Origin: CAYJLC01 sp044426355
Lineage (GTDB): Bacteria; Bacillota; Clostridia; Oscillospirales; Butyricicoccaceae
NCBI GenBank assembly: GCA_044426355.1
Contig: JAWXUO010000002.1
Coordinates: 1 to 64,000 of the forward strand
Length of the DNA: 64,000 nt
Reading direction: 5' to 3'
The notes beneath the pieces were generated by a model. It worked only from the letters and a program-made list of their open reading frames with translations, had not been told where the DNA came from and ran no database searches. This document shows positions 24,506 through 33,694 of the stretch, piece by piece (position 1 is the first letter of the stretch; every line of letters starts with the position of its first letter). A program made the translations under genes and the position numbers.

Positions 24506-25708
24506 ATGACTATAAAAGATATTGAACAAGCACAATATAGATTGCAAGGTGTAATACATAAAACGCCTATCGAGCCATCTAAAACTTTTTCGAAAATGAC
24601 GGGAGCAAGTGTATATTTAAAATTTGAAAATCTACAAAAAACAGGCTCTTTTAAAATTCGTGGTGCTTATAATAAAATAGCAGTTTTAGCAGAGGGCGAA
24701 AAACCTTCTTCTGTTGTAGCATCTAGTGCAGGAAACCATGCTCAAGGGGTAGCTTTTGGAGCAAGTCAACTAGGAATACCTGCAACAATAGTAATGCCAA
24801 GGTCTGCACCTATTGCAAAAGTATCGGCTACAGAAGGATATGGAGCAAAAGTTGTGCTACATGGTACAGTTTATGACGATTCTTATAACAGAGCTATGGA
24901 AATTTGCGAAGAAGAAAAAGGTGTGTTTATCCACCCATTTAACGATAAAGATGTTATCGCAGGGCAAGGAACAATAGGTCTTGAAATTTTAGCCGATTTA
25001 CCTCTTGTTGATATAGTTGTAGTTCCTGCCGGTGGTGGTGGACTTTTAGCTGGTATCGCATGTTGCATTAAAAATATTAACCCTAGAATAAAAGTTATAG
25101 GCGTACAAGCTAGTGGAGCGAATGCTATAGAGAAATCTTTTGGTAAAGATAAAGTTGTGCAAAGCGAATTTGTTCGCACAATTGCTGATGGTATCGCAGT
25201 TAAAAACCCTGGTGATGTATCGCATAAATATATTAATAAATACGTAGACGAAATAGTTACAGTATCTGACGACGAATTAGCAGAAACTTTGCTACTTCTT
25301 TTAGAGCGTTCAAAACAAGTTATAGAGCCTGCTGGGGCAGTATCGTTATCAGCTGTTTTAAATAATAAAATAGATGTAAAAGACAAAAAAGTAGCTTGTA
25401 TCTTGTCAGGTGGTAATATAGACGTTAGTTTTATACACAGAGTAATACAAAAAGGACTAGTTAAACGTGGCAGACAAATGAAATTTAGCACAATTTTGCC
25501 AGATGTACCAGGAAGTTTAGTCGAACTTGCACGTAGCATTTCAAACCTTGGTGCTAATATTGTAATGGTGTCGCACGATAGAGTTAATGTTGATTTAAGC
25601 TTAGATGAAGCTATTATTCATATCGGTTGCGAAGTTGGAAGCCAAGACCATGGATTGTCAGTCGTCGAAGGGCTTACAAAACTTGGATATAAAATAACTT
25701 TAGAATAA
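24506..25708 (+). CDS. ilvA: Threonine ammonia-lyase
   Basis: The enzyme deaminates threonine to 2-oxobutanoate, the first committed step to isoleucine. The protein is 400 residues. The PLP lysine is K50 in TGSFKIRGAYNK, followed by SSAGNHAQGVA and the PAGGGGLLAG phosphate loop. A C-terminal ACT-like domain (about 325-400) begins RGRQMKFSTILPDVPGSL. This length fits the compact TdcB/IlvA type with a single regulatory domain. GGAGG lies 5 bases before the ATG at 24506; an earlier in-frame ATG lacks a site. It is the first gene behind the T-box, which supports a biosynthetic role. Confidence 0.93.
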   Translation: MTIKDIEQAQYRLQGVIHKTPIEPSKTFSKMTGASVYLKFENLQKTGSFKIRGAYNKIAVLAEGEKPSSVVASSAGNHAQGVAFGASQLGIPATIVMPRSAPIAKVSATEGYGAKVVLHGTVYDDSYNRAMEICEEEKGVFIHPFNDKDVIAGQGTIGLEILADLPLVDIVVVPAGGGGLLAGIACCIKNINPRIKVIGVQASGANAIEKSFGKDKVVQSEFVRTIADGIAVKNPGDVSHKYINKYVDEIVTVSDDELAETLLLLLERSKQVIEPAGAVSLSAVLNNKIDVKDKKVACILSGGNIDVSFIHRVIQKGLVKRGRQMKFSTILPDVPGSLVELARSISNLGANIVMVSHDRVNVDLSLDEAIIHIGCEVGSQDHGLSVVEGLTKLGYKITLE

Positions 25709-25720
25709 GGAGAAAAAATA

Positions 25721-27394
25721 GTGAAATTAAATGGTTCTGAAATACTTATAAATGTTTTACTAGAACAAGAAGTAGACACAGTTTTTGGATACCCAGGAGG
25801 AGCAATCCTTAATATACATGACGCTTTATATAAATATCAAGATGAAATAAATCATATTTTAACCTCGCACGAGCAAGGTGCGTGTCATGCTGCAGATGGG
25901 TATGCTAGGGTAACAGGAAAACCAGGCGTAGTTATAGCTACATCAGGTCCTGGAGCTACAAATATCGTAACAGGTATAGCAAATGCATATATGGATTCTA
26001 TCCCACTAGTTGCAATAACAGGTAATGTTGCAAAAAGCTTATTAGGTAGAGATAGTTTTCAAGAGATAGATATTGCAGGCGTTACAATGCCAATTACAAA
26101 AAATAATTATATAATAAACGATGTATCAGAAATCGCAGACGCAGTACGTGAAGCTTTTGAAATTGCAATTTCTGGAAGACCAGGTCCTGTACTTATAGAT
26201 ATAGCAAAAGACGCTACGGCAGAAATGTGTGAATACACTAAAAAAGAAAAAGTTGTAAAAAGAGCAATTCCTGTATCTAAAGATAACAAATATGATATTG
26301 CACTAGATATGATAAAAGAAGCAAAACAGCCACTTATATATGCAGGTGGTGGGGTTACTTTTTCTATTGCAAGCTGTCAATTATTTGAATTTGCAGAAAA
26401 AATAGATTGTCCTGTATCGACTAGTATGATGGGGCTTACGTCTATTCCTTATGATCATAAACTAAATTTAGGTATGATAGGAATGCACGGAACACCAGTT
26501 TCAAACAAAGCCTCTGTCGAGTGTGATTTAATAATCGCAATAGGTACAAGGTTTGATGATAGGGTAGCAGGAAACCGTAAAAGTTTTGCAAAAAATGCTA
26601 AAATTATACATATAGATATTGACCGTTCGGAGCATAACAAAAATGTAATGGTAGACCTTACGATTTGTGGTGACGCAAAAGACGTTTTAGAAATGCTTAC
26701 AGAAAAACTAGACGCTAAAAAACATACGCAATGGGTTGACTATCTAAACGATTATAAAAAATCAAATCCACTTCCAGTAATAGACCGTAAAGATAGCGTT
26801 AGCATTTGTGACATTTTAGAAGAAATACATAAAAATGTATCAGAAGATGCTATAATAGTAACTGACGTAGGTCAGCACCAAATGTTTACAGCACAGCATT
26901 ATAAATTTAAAAAACCTCGTACTTTTGTTAGCTCATGTGGACTAGGAACGATGGGATTTGGACTAGGTGCAGCTATTGGTGCAAAAGCAGGAAAACCAAA
27001 CTCAGAAGTTATTTTAATAACTGGAGATGGTTCTTTCCACATGAATTTAAATGAGCTTGCGTGTGTTGTATCTGAAAAAATGGACATAAAAGTATTTATA
27101 ATTAATAATAATGTGCTTGGAATGGTTCGTCAGTGGCAAAGAATGTTTTACAAAGGCAGATATTCAAATACAAATATCGCTCGTAAAACAGATTTTTTAA
27201 AACTTGCAGAAGCTTTCGGTGCAAATGGATATAGAATAGAAAAACCTGATGAAATTACTGACACTGTAAAAACTGTTATAAAAGACTTAAATCCTTGCAT
27301 TTGTGAATGTGTTATTCATGAAGATGACAGCGTTTTTCCAATTATTCCACCAGGTGGAAGTGCAGAAGATATTATCATTAAGGAGGAGATATAA
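25721..27394 (+). CDS. ilvB: Acetolactate synthase large subunit
   Basis: This thiamine-diphosphate enzyme joins two pyruvates to acetolactate, or pyruvate and 2-oxobutanoate to acetohydroxybutanoate. The protein is 557 residues. The catalytic glutamate E51 lies in SHEQGACHAADGYAR. The central FAD-binding domain shows IAIGTRFDDRVAG, and the C-terminal thiamine-diphosphate motif is GDGSFHMNLNELACVV ending in NN. The start is a GTG with AAGGAG upstream. The gene lies 12 bases after ilvA and directly abuts ilvN, so the three are one operon under the T-box. Confidence 0.95.
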   Translation: MKLNGSEILINVLLEQEVDTVFGYPGGAILNIHDALYKYQDEINHILTSHEQGACHAADGYARVTGKPGVVIATSGPGATNIVTGIANAYMDSIPLVAITGNVAKSLLGRDSFQEIDIAGVTMPITKNNYIINDVSEIADAVREAFEIAISGRPGPVLIDIAKDATAEMCEYTKKEKVVKRAIPVSKDNKYDIALDMIKEAKQPLIYAGGGVTFSIASCQLFEFAEKIDCPVSTSMMGLTSIPYDHKLNLGMIGMHGTPVSNKASVECDLIIAIGTRFDDRVAGNRKSFAKNAKIIHIDIDRSEHNKNVMVDLTICGDAKDVLEMLTEKLDAKKHTQWVDYLNDYKKSNPLPVIDRKDSVSICDILEEIHKNVSEDAIIVTDVGQHQMFTAQHYKFKKPRTFVSSCGLGTMGFGLGAAIGAKAGKPNSEVILITGDGSFHMNLNELACVVSEKMDIKVFIINNNVLGMVRQWQRMFYKGRYSNTNIARKTDFLKLAEAFGANGYRIEKPDEITDTVKTVIKDLNPCICECVIHEDDSVFPIIPPGGSAEDIIIKEEI

Positions 27395-27901
27395 ATGACT
27401 GATAATAGAGTTATTGTATCGGTTCTTGTAAAAAATCAACGAGGTGCGTTGATGCGTGTTTCTAATGTTTTTTCAAGACGTGGTGTTAATATTTTGCAAC
27501 TAACTGTTGCAGAAAATACAAATCCTGAAATTTCGAGAATTACAGTTTTGATAAATGATGATGGCGAACTTGACCATAAACAAATTGATAAACAGCTAAG
27601 AAAAATCGAATACGTTATAGATGCTGTTATTATGCCATACGAAAAAACGATTAGTAAAGAGCTTTTGCTAGTTAAAATTCGTTATGAAAATAGCAGTATG
27701 AAAGAACTACAAGAAAAATTATTTGAGTGTAGTGGTAAAATTATTAGCTTTGATAACAACACGCTAATTGGGCAAATTGTTGCATCAAATGGGCAAATAA
27801 ACGAGTTTTTGCAGGATATGGAAAACTTTGATATTGTAGAAATGTCACGTTCTGGAGTTACAGCTTTAGAACTGCAACATACAACTTTTGACAATTTTTA
27901 A
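27395..27901 (+). CDS. ilvN: Acetolactate synthase small subunit
   Basis: This regulatory subunit gives valine feedback control to the large subunit. The protein is 168 residues, the common length. An N-terminal ACT domain (VSVLVKNQRGALMRVSNVFSRR) spans about 6-80 and the C-terminal ALS_ss_C domain about 85-160 (LLVKIRYENSSMKELQEKL, then EMSRSGVTALE). The ATG begins in the base after the ilvB stop, with AAGGAGGAGAT upstream in ilvB. The symbol ilvN is used here for the short small subunit; ilvH is the equivalent name in some genomes. Confidence 0.94.
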   Translation: MTDNRVIVSVLVKNQRGALMRVSNVFSRRGVNILQLTVAENTNPEISRITVLINDDGELDHKQIDKQLRKIEYVIDAVIMPYEKTISKELLLVKIRYENSSMKELQEKLFECSGKIISFDNNTLIGQIVASNGQINEFLQDMENFDIVEMSRSGVTALELQHTTFDNF

Positions 27902-27911
27902 AGGAGAAAAC

Positions 27912-28430
27912 ATGGATTTTTTAGAACTTGCAAGCAAGAGATATTCTGTTCGCAAATTTAAACAAGAGCCTATTTGTGAAACGGAAATAAAAGAAATTTT
28001 AAAAGCTTCACATTTAGCACCAACAGGAAAAAATACTCAACCACAGAGAATTTTAATTTTAAACGAAAAAGAAACTTTAGATAAGCTGAAAGAATGTACG
28101 AAATGTCATTTTGATGCTCCACTTGCGATGCTTGTATGTGCAGACAATGACGACTGCTATATAAGACCTTATGACCAAAAATATGGAGCAGAAATTGATG
28201 CTACTATAGTTGCAACTTATATGATGTTAAAAGCAGAAGAAATGGGAATTGGCTCAACTTGGGTTATGCATTATAATCCGGAAAAAATGCGTGAAGCATT
28301 TTCAGTACCCGAAAATTATGAAATAACAGCTTTACTTGTTATGGGTTATCCAGACGAAACGAGCAAACCGTCGCCACTTCATTTTGAATTTGACGACGAA
28401 GAAAATTTAGTTTTTTATAACAAATTTTAA
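27912..28430 (+). CDS. Nitroreductase family protein
   Basis: This flavin-dependent oxidoreductase is 172 residues. The FMN-binding start FLELASKRYSVRKF and HLAPTGKNTQPQRI are typical, and GAEIDATIVATYMMLKAEEMGIGSTWV gives the dimer helix region. AAGGAG lies just before the ATG at 27912, ten bases after ilvN. Its place in the ilv operon is unusual and its substrate unknown. It may use NAD(P)H to reduce a small electrophile. Confidence 0.88.
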   Translation: MDFLELASKRYSVRKFKQEPICETEIKEILKASHLAPTGKNTQPQRILILNEKETLDKLKECTKCHFDAPLAMLVCADNDDCYIRPYDQKYGAEIDATIVATYMMLKAEEMGIGSTWVMHYNPEKMREAFSVPENYEITALLVMGYPDETSKPSPLHFEFDDEENLVFYNKF

Positions 28431-28454
28431 TAAAAAAACACAAAGGAGTGCTTT

Positions 28455-28742
28455 ATGAGAAAAAAATATTGCAGTAATTTTATGAATTTACTTAAAATAA
28501 AATACAGATTATATACTAAAACTTATAAAGCGTTTTTTGGTGATATTATAAAAACTAAAAAAACTAGTGTGCGTCTTTTTATGATAGTTAATAAAAGGAA
28601 AACGAGAAATAAAATAAGAAATTTAAAAACATATTTTATTCAAAGTGCTAAAACAATTAAAAAATGCATACGAGTAAGTATTAATTTACATAAAGATAAA
28701 ATTCGAGATATGACGAAAGTTCGTTCTTTACTTATGGTATAA
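28455..28742 (+). CDS. Small strongly basic protein of unknown function in the ilv cluster
   Basis: The frame encodes 95 residues with AAGGAG 6 bases before its ATG. Roughly a third of the residues are lysine or arginine, spread along the whole length (for example KTKKTSVRLFMIVNKRKTRN), with few acidic residues. There is no membrane span or zinc motif. It starts 24 bases after the nitroreductase and ends 61 bases before ilvC. It could be a nucleic-acid-binding small protein or a frame that is translated only for regulation. I recognise no family, and its being a real protein is moderately likely. Confidence 0.5.
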   Translation: MRKKYCSNFMNLLKIKYRLYTKTYKAFFGDIIKTKKTSVRLFMIVNKRKTRNKIRNLKTYFIQSAKTIKKCIRVSINLHKDKIRDMTKVRSLLMV

Positions 28743-28803
28743 AAGGGAAACCTTATATATAAATAAAAAATCATTAAACAAAAATATTAGGAGGACAATT
28801 CAA

Positions 28804-29799
<996 letters not shown>

Positions 29800-29872
29800 T
29801 CTGTTATACAGACCGGTATAGTCACCTAAAAATATAGGTATGACACTAAGTTTTTAAATACTTAAAATATTA

Positions 29873-29915
29873 AATAACGGTCGGTTTTATATCGACCGTT
29901 ATTATAAAAAAATTT
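29873..29915 (+). terminator. Terminator after ilvC
   Basis: AATAACGGTCG and CGACCGTTATT form an 11-bp stem with a GTTTTATAT loop (29873-29903). The T tract begins a few bases later, so termination may be partial. Confidence 0.65.
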
Positions 29916-30100
29916 TTAGTAATTTTGCATAAATATTGTATTAATGTTTATTTAATTTAATTTTTTGTTATTTGTCTACATATACAAGTAACCAACAACT
30001 AAAAGTTTTTTGATACTAGACTTTTGTGTTTACTAAAATTAAATATAATTTAATTTTTAATAAAAGTTTTAATCAATTTTTTACAAAAAATTGTGGAGTA

Positions 30101-30150
30101 TGAGGCAAAGCCTCATGAGTTTTAAGCAAACCTCATAAGTTCCCACATGA
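30101..30150 (+). repeat. Short dispersed repeat, copy 4 (doubled GCCTCATGAGTT type)
   Basis: TGAGGCAAAGCCTCA is a perfect 6-bp hairpin. It is followed by a second partial unit with AAACCTCATAAGTT, so the repeat is doubled here. It ends 15 bases before the Nim-like protein start. Confidence 0.5.
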
Positions 30151-30165
30151 ACAGGAGAAAACAAA

Positions 30166-30636
30166 ATGTTTCGTGAAATGCGTCGAAAAGAAAGAGCTAT
30201 GGAAAAAACAGAAATTGCAGAAATATTAAAAACTGCAACAAACGGAGTATTAGCCGTAACTGGCGATGATGATTATCCGTATGCAGTGCCACTTAGCTTT
30301 GTTTATGAAAACAACAAAATATACTTTCACAGCACAAACGAGAATAGCCACAAGATTGACGCAATATCAAAAAATCCTAAAGTTTCTTTTTGTGTTGTAA
30401 CAAAAGACGAAATTGTTCCAGAAGATTTTACAACTTCTTTTAAAAGCATTGTAGTGTTTGGAAAAGCTTCTGTTTTAACAAAAAAAGACGAAATTTTAGA
30501 AATAATGATGCTAATTGCAAGAAAATATTGTAGCTCGCATATGTCACAAGCTCCAAACTACGCTAAAAGTTATTTAGAAGAATTTTGCATTGTAGAAATC
30601 GAAATAGAACATTTAACAGGCAAAACAAAAGATTAA
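30166..30636 (+). CDS. Pyridoxamine 5'-phosphate oxidase-like (NimA-type) flavoprotein
   Basis: The protein is 156 residues with the split-barrel flavin-binding fold. MRRKERAM near the start, NGVLAVTGDDDYPYAVPLSF, KIYFHSTNENSHKIDAI and VSFCVVTKDEIV match the family that includes nitroimidazole-reducing Nim proteins. CAGGAG lies before the ATG. It is placed between ilvC and ilvD, but its link to that pathway is not clear. Family membership does not by itself show drug resistance. Confidence 0.82.
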   Translation: MFREMRRKERAMEKTEIAEILKTATNGVLAVTGDDDYPYAVPLSFVYENNKIYFHSTNENSHKIDAISKNPKVSFCVVTKDEIVPEDFTTSFKSIVVFGKASVLTKKDEILEIMMLIARKYCSSHMSQAPNYAKSYLEEFCIVEIEIEHLTGKTKD

Positions 30637-30715
30637 CTTATTGTAATATAATTATCTTTTTATACGAAAAGTTAATTTTATTCCAATAAACAATTTATAA
30701 AATAGAGGTATACAT

Positions 30716-32386
30716 ATGAAAAGTCACAAAATTTTAAGAGGGGCAGAGGCAGCTCCTGCTCGCTCACTTTTTTATGCTTTAGGACTAACTCCTGAAGAAA
30801 TGAAACGTCCACTTGTTGGTATCTGTTCTGCACACTCAGAAATAGTTCCAGGACACGTTAATTTAGATAAAATAACAGAAGCTGTAAGAGCTGGTATTTA
30901 TGCTGCAGGTGGTATGCCTATCATGTTCCCAGCTATCGGTGTATGTGATGGTATCGCTATGGGTCATGAGGGTATGGGATACTCTTTAGCATCAAGAGAA
31001 CTTATTGCAGACTCTGTAGAAACAATGGCTATTGCACACCGTTTTGATGCACTAGTTTTAGTTCCAAACTGCGATAAAATCGTTCCTGGTATGATGATGG
31101 GTGCATTGCGTGTTAATGTTCCGTCTGTTGTAGTATCAGGTGGTCCTATGCTTGCAGGTCATGACGGCGATACAGCTATGAGCTTATCAAATATGTTTGA
31201 GGCAGTAGGCTCGTTTAAATCTGGTAAAATAGATGAAGAAAAACTTACTTTTATAGAACAAAATGCTTGCCCTACTTGTGGCTCGTGTTCTGGTATGTTT
31301 ACAGCAAATTCAATGAACTGTCTTGCAGAAGCACTAGGCTTAGGACTTCCTGGAAATGGTACAATTCCTGCTGTTTCTTCAGAAAGAATTAGACTTGCAA
31401 AAACTGCAGGTTATGCTGTTATGAATTTGCTTGAAAAAGACATCAAGCCTCGTGATATCGTAAACTTAAAATCTATCCAAAATGCACTTGCGTCAGATAT
31501 GGCTCTAGGTTGTTCATCAAACAGCGTATTGCACCTTTTAGCTATCGCAAACGAAGCTCACGTTGATTTAGACCTAAATATCATTAACGATATTTCGGGT
31601 AATACACCAAATTTATGTAAACTAAGCCCAGCAGGTCACGACCATATAGAAGATTTACACTCTGCAGGTGGTGTTCAAGCTGTTATAAAAGAACTAGCTA
31701 AGAAAAACCTTGTAGATACAAGCTTAATCACGGCTACAGGTCTTACAGTTGCTGAAAATATTAAAGCATTTAACAATACAAATACAAAAATTATCAAAGA
31801 TATTGACGCTCCAAACTCACCTACTGGTGGTATCGCAATTTTATTCGGCAATATTGCAAAAAATGGTGCAGTTGTAAAACGTTCGGCAGTAGCTCCAGAA
31901 ATGTTAAAACACTCTGGACGTGCAAGAGTGTTTAATAGCGAAGAAGAAAGCATCAAAGCAATTTTTGACGGAGAAATTGTAGACGGAGATGTTGTTGTAA
32001 TTTTATATGAAGGACCAAAAGGTGGACCTGGTATGCGTGAAATGTTATCTCCTACATCTGCACTAGCTGGTATGGGACTTGACAAAACCGTTGCTTTAAT
32101 AACTGATGGACGTTTCTCAGGTGCTACTCGTGGTGCTGCTATTGGTCACGTTTCTCCAGAAGCTTTTTCTGGTGGTGAAGTAGGTCTTGTGCGTGAAGGA
32201 GATACTATAGAAATCGACATTAACGAAGGCTCTTTAAACCTTGCTATTTCTGAAGAAGAAATGGAAAAACGCAGAAAAGAATTTGTTCCACACGAAAAAC
32301 CAACGTATGGTTGGTTAAAACGTTATAGAAAACTTGTATCTTCGGCTGGCGAAGGTGCGATTTTAGCTAGTTTTAAAGACGAATAA
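30716..32386 (+). CDS. ilvD: Dihydroxy-acid dehydratase
   Basis: The enzyme dehydrates the dihydroxy acids to 2-oxoisovalerate and 3-methyl-2-oxovalerate using an iron-sulfur cluster. The protein is 556 residues, the usual length. Cluster-binding cysteines lie in VLVPNCDKIVPGMMM and NACPTCGSCSGMF. The C-terminal domain shows DGRFSGATRGAAIGHVSPEA. AGAGGT lies before the ATG. It is followed 11 bases later by ilvE, so these two form the last transcript segment of the pathway. Confidence 0.96.
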   Translation: MKSHKILRGAEAAPARSLFYALGLTPEEMKRPLVGICSAHSEIVPGHVNLDKITEAVRAGIYAAGGMPIMFPAIGVCDGIAMGHEGMGYSLASRELIADSVETMAIAHRFDALVLVPNCDKIVPGMMMGALRVNVPSVVVSGGPMLAGHDGDTAMSLSNMFEAVGSFKSGKIDEEKLTFIEQNACPTCGSCSGMFTANSMNCLAEALGLGLPGNGTIPAVSSERIRLAKTAGYAVMNLLEKDIKPRDIVNLKSIQNALASDMALGCSSNSVLHLLAIANEAHVDLDLNIINDISGNTPNLCKLSPAGHDHIEDLHSAGGVQAVIKELAKKNLVDTSLITATGLTVAENIKAFNNTNTKIIKDIDAPNSPTGGIAILFGNIAKNGAVVKRSAVAPEMLKHSGRARVFNSEEESIKAIFDGEIVDGDVVVILYEGPKGGPGMREMLSPTSALAGMGLDKTVALITDGRFSGATRGAAIGHVSPEAFSGGEVGLVREGDTIEIDINEGSLNLAISEEEMEKRRKEFVPHEKPTYGWLKRYRKLVSSAGEGAILASFKDE

Positions 32387-32397
32387 GGAGAAAATTT

Positions 32398-33453
32398 ATG
32401 AAAGTTACATTATCAAATAACCTAAAATCTAAACCACAAGATGAAAGCAAACTTGGATTTGGTAAAATTTTTACAGACCACATGATAGTAAAAAGATATA
32501 AAGATGGTGCTTGGCAAGAAACTGAAATCGTACCTTATGGACCTTTTTCACTAGACCCATCTTGTGCGTGTTTGCACTATGGACAAGAAGTTTTTGAAGG
32601 TTTAAAAGCTTACAGAACTGCTAAAAACGATATTTTATTATTTAGACCAGAAGAAAATTTTAAACGTTTAAATAAATCAAACGAAAGAATGGGCATACCT
32701 CAAATTGATGAAAAAGAAGCTTTAGAAGATTTAAAAGCACTTCTTAATATCGACAAAGACTGGATTCCACATTCAAAAGGCACGTCTTTATACATTCGCC
32801 CATTCATAATCGCAACAGAAGTAGGACTAGGCGTGCACCCTGCTGTGGAGTATATTTATGCTGTTATTTTATCAACATCTGGTTCATACTATGCTGATAA
32901 ATTAGCACCTGTTAAAATCCTTATAGAAGATGAATTTGTTCGTGCTGTAAAAGGTGGAACAGGTACTGCAAAAACTGGTGGTAACTATGCATCTTCTCTA
33001 ATTGCTCAAGAAAAAGCAAATAAAGAAGGTTATAATCAAGTTTTGTGGCTTGATGGTGTAGAACGTAAATATATCGAAGAAGTAGGAGCTATGAACGTTT
33101 TCTTTGTGTTCAAAGATAAAGTTATAACGCCAAAACTTTCTGGAAGTATTTTAGATGGTATAACTCGTAAATCTGTAATCGAAGTTTTAAAATCTTTTGG
33201 AATGAACGTACAAGAAGAAAAAGTTTCTGTAGATGACTTACAAGAGGCTTATGAAAAAGGTGAATTTATCGAGGCATTTGGAACAGGAACAGCAGCTGTA
33301 ATTTCTCCAATTGGCGAACTTAAATATAAAAATAATGTTATGCTTCTTTCAAATGGTGAAATTGGTGAACTTTCATTAAAAATTTATGATACGCTAACAG
33401 GGATACAATATGGAGAATTAGAAGATAAATTCACATATACGCAAAAAATTTAA
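32398..33453 (+). CDS. ilvE: Branched-chain amino acid aminotransferase
   Basis: This PLP enzyme makes valine, isoleucine and leucine from their keto acids. The protein is 351 residues, of the longer fold-type IV group. The PLP lysine is K192 in GTAKTGGNYASSL. YIRPFIIATE, YIEEVGAMNVFFVF and the GTGTAAVISPIG loop are conserved. AAGGAG lies before the ATG, 11 bases after ilvD. A terminator follows. It completes the set for isoleucine and valine; no leuABCD genes are in the window. Confidence 0.95.
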   Translation: MKVTLSNNLKSKPQDESKLGFGKIFTDHMIVKRYKDGAWQETEIVPYGPFSLDPSCACLHYGQEVFEGLKAYRTAKNDILLFRPEENFKRLNKSNERMGIPQIDEKEALEDLKALLNIDKDWIPHSKGTSLYIRPFIIATEVGLGVHPAVEYIYAVILSTSGSYYADKLAPVKILIEDEFVRAVKGGTGTAKTGGNYASSLIAQEKANKEGYNQVLWLDGVERKYIEEVGAMNVFFVFKDKVITPKLSGSILDGITRKSVIEVLKSFGMNVQEEKVSVDDLQEAYEKGEFIEAFGTGTAAVISPIGELKYKNNVMLLSNGEIGELSLKIYDTLTGIQYGELEDKFTYTQKI

Positions 33454-33464
33454 GGTAATTTATA

Positions 33465-33502
33465 AAAACTAGGGGTGGGGTTAAGCTATCCTTAGTTTTT
33501 TG
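33465..33502 (+). terminator. Terminator after ilvE
   Basis: AAAACTAGGGG pairs with TCCTTAGTTTT over 11 positions including two G-U, followed by a T run. Confidence 0.7.
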
Positions 33503-33581
33503 TAACGAAAAGTTTAATTTAAAAGAAAAAAATACTAAAAAAGGCTAAAAAAGAATTAATGTGTAAATTTTGTTTTTTCTA

Positions 33582-33610
33582 TTGAAATTTATTTTAAAAT
33601 ATGATATAAT
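33582..33610 (+). promoter_or_regulatory. Promoter of the solute-binding EAL protein gene
   Basis: TTGAAA and TATAAT are separated by 17 bases, about 75 bases upstream of the start. I looked for a cyclic-di-GMP riboswitch in the leader and saw none. Confidence 0.7.
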
Positions 33611-33694
33611 TATTATAATTCTTGTGATAAGTTTTGAATAATAAGACTAAGTATTAATTATTCTTGCTATTACATTCTAAAAGAGGAATAACAG

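Larger units (their letters stand above)
29800..30165. other. Intergenic region between ilvC and the Nim-like gene
   Basis: The 366 bases contain a smaller hairpin (29821-29844, GTCACCTA with TAGGTATGAC), the ilvC terminator, about 180 bases of AT-rich sequence without coding signal, and a doubled copy of the short dispersed repeat at 30101-30150. I see no strong promoter. Confidence 0.55.

Noticed and set aside
24883..25539. 218-codon open frame antisense to ilvA
   Set aside because: It is Ser/Thr-rich, has no ribosome binding site, and is exactly overlaid by the well-conserved ilvA frame.
33611..33694. Possible cyclic-di-GMP riboswitch before the EAL gene
   Set aside because: The GEMM-type conserved core is absent, and the leader is short and AT-rich.
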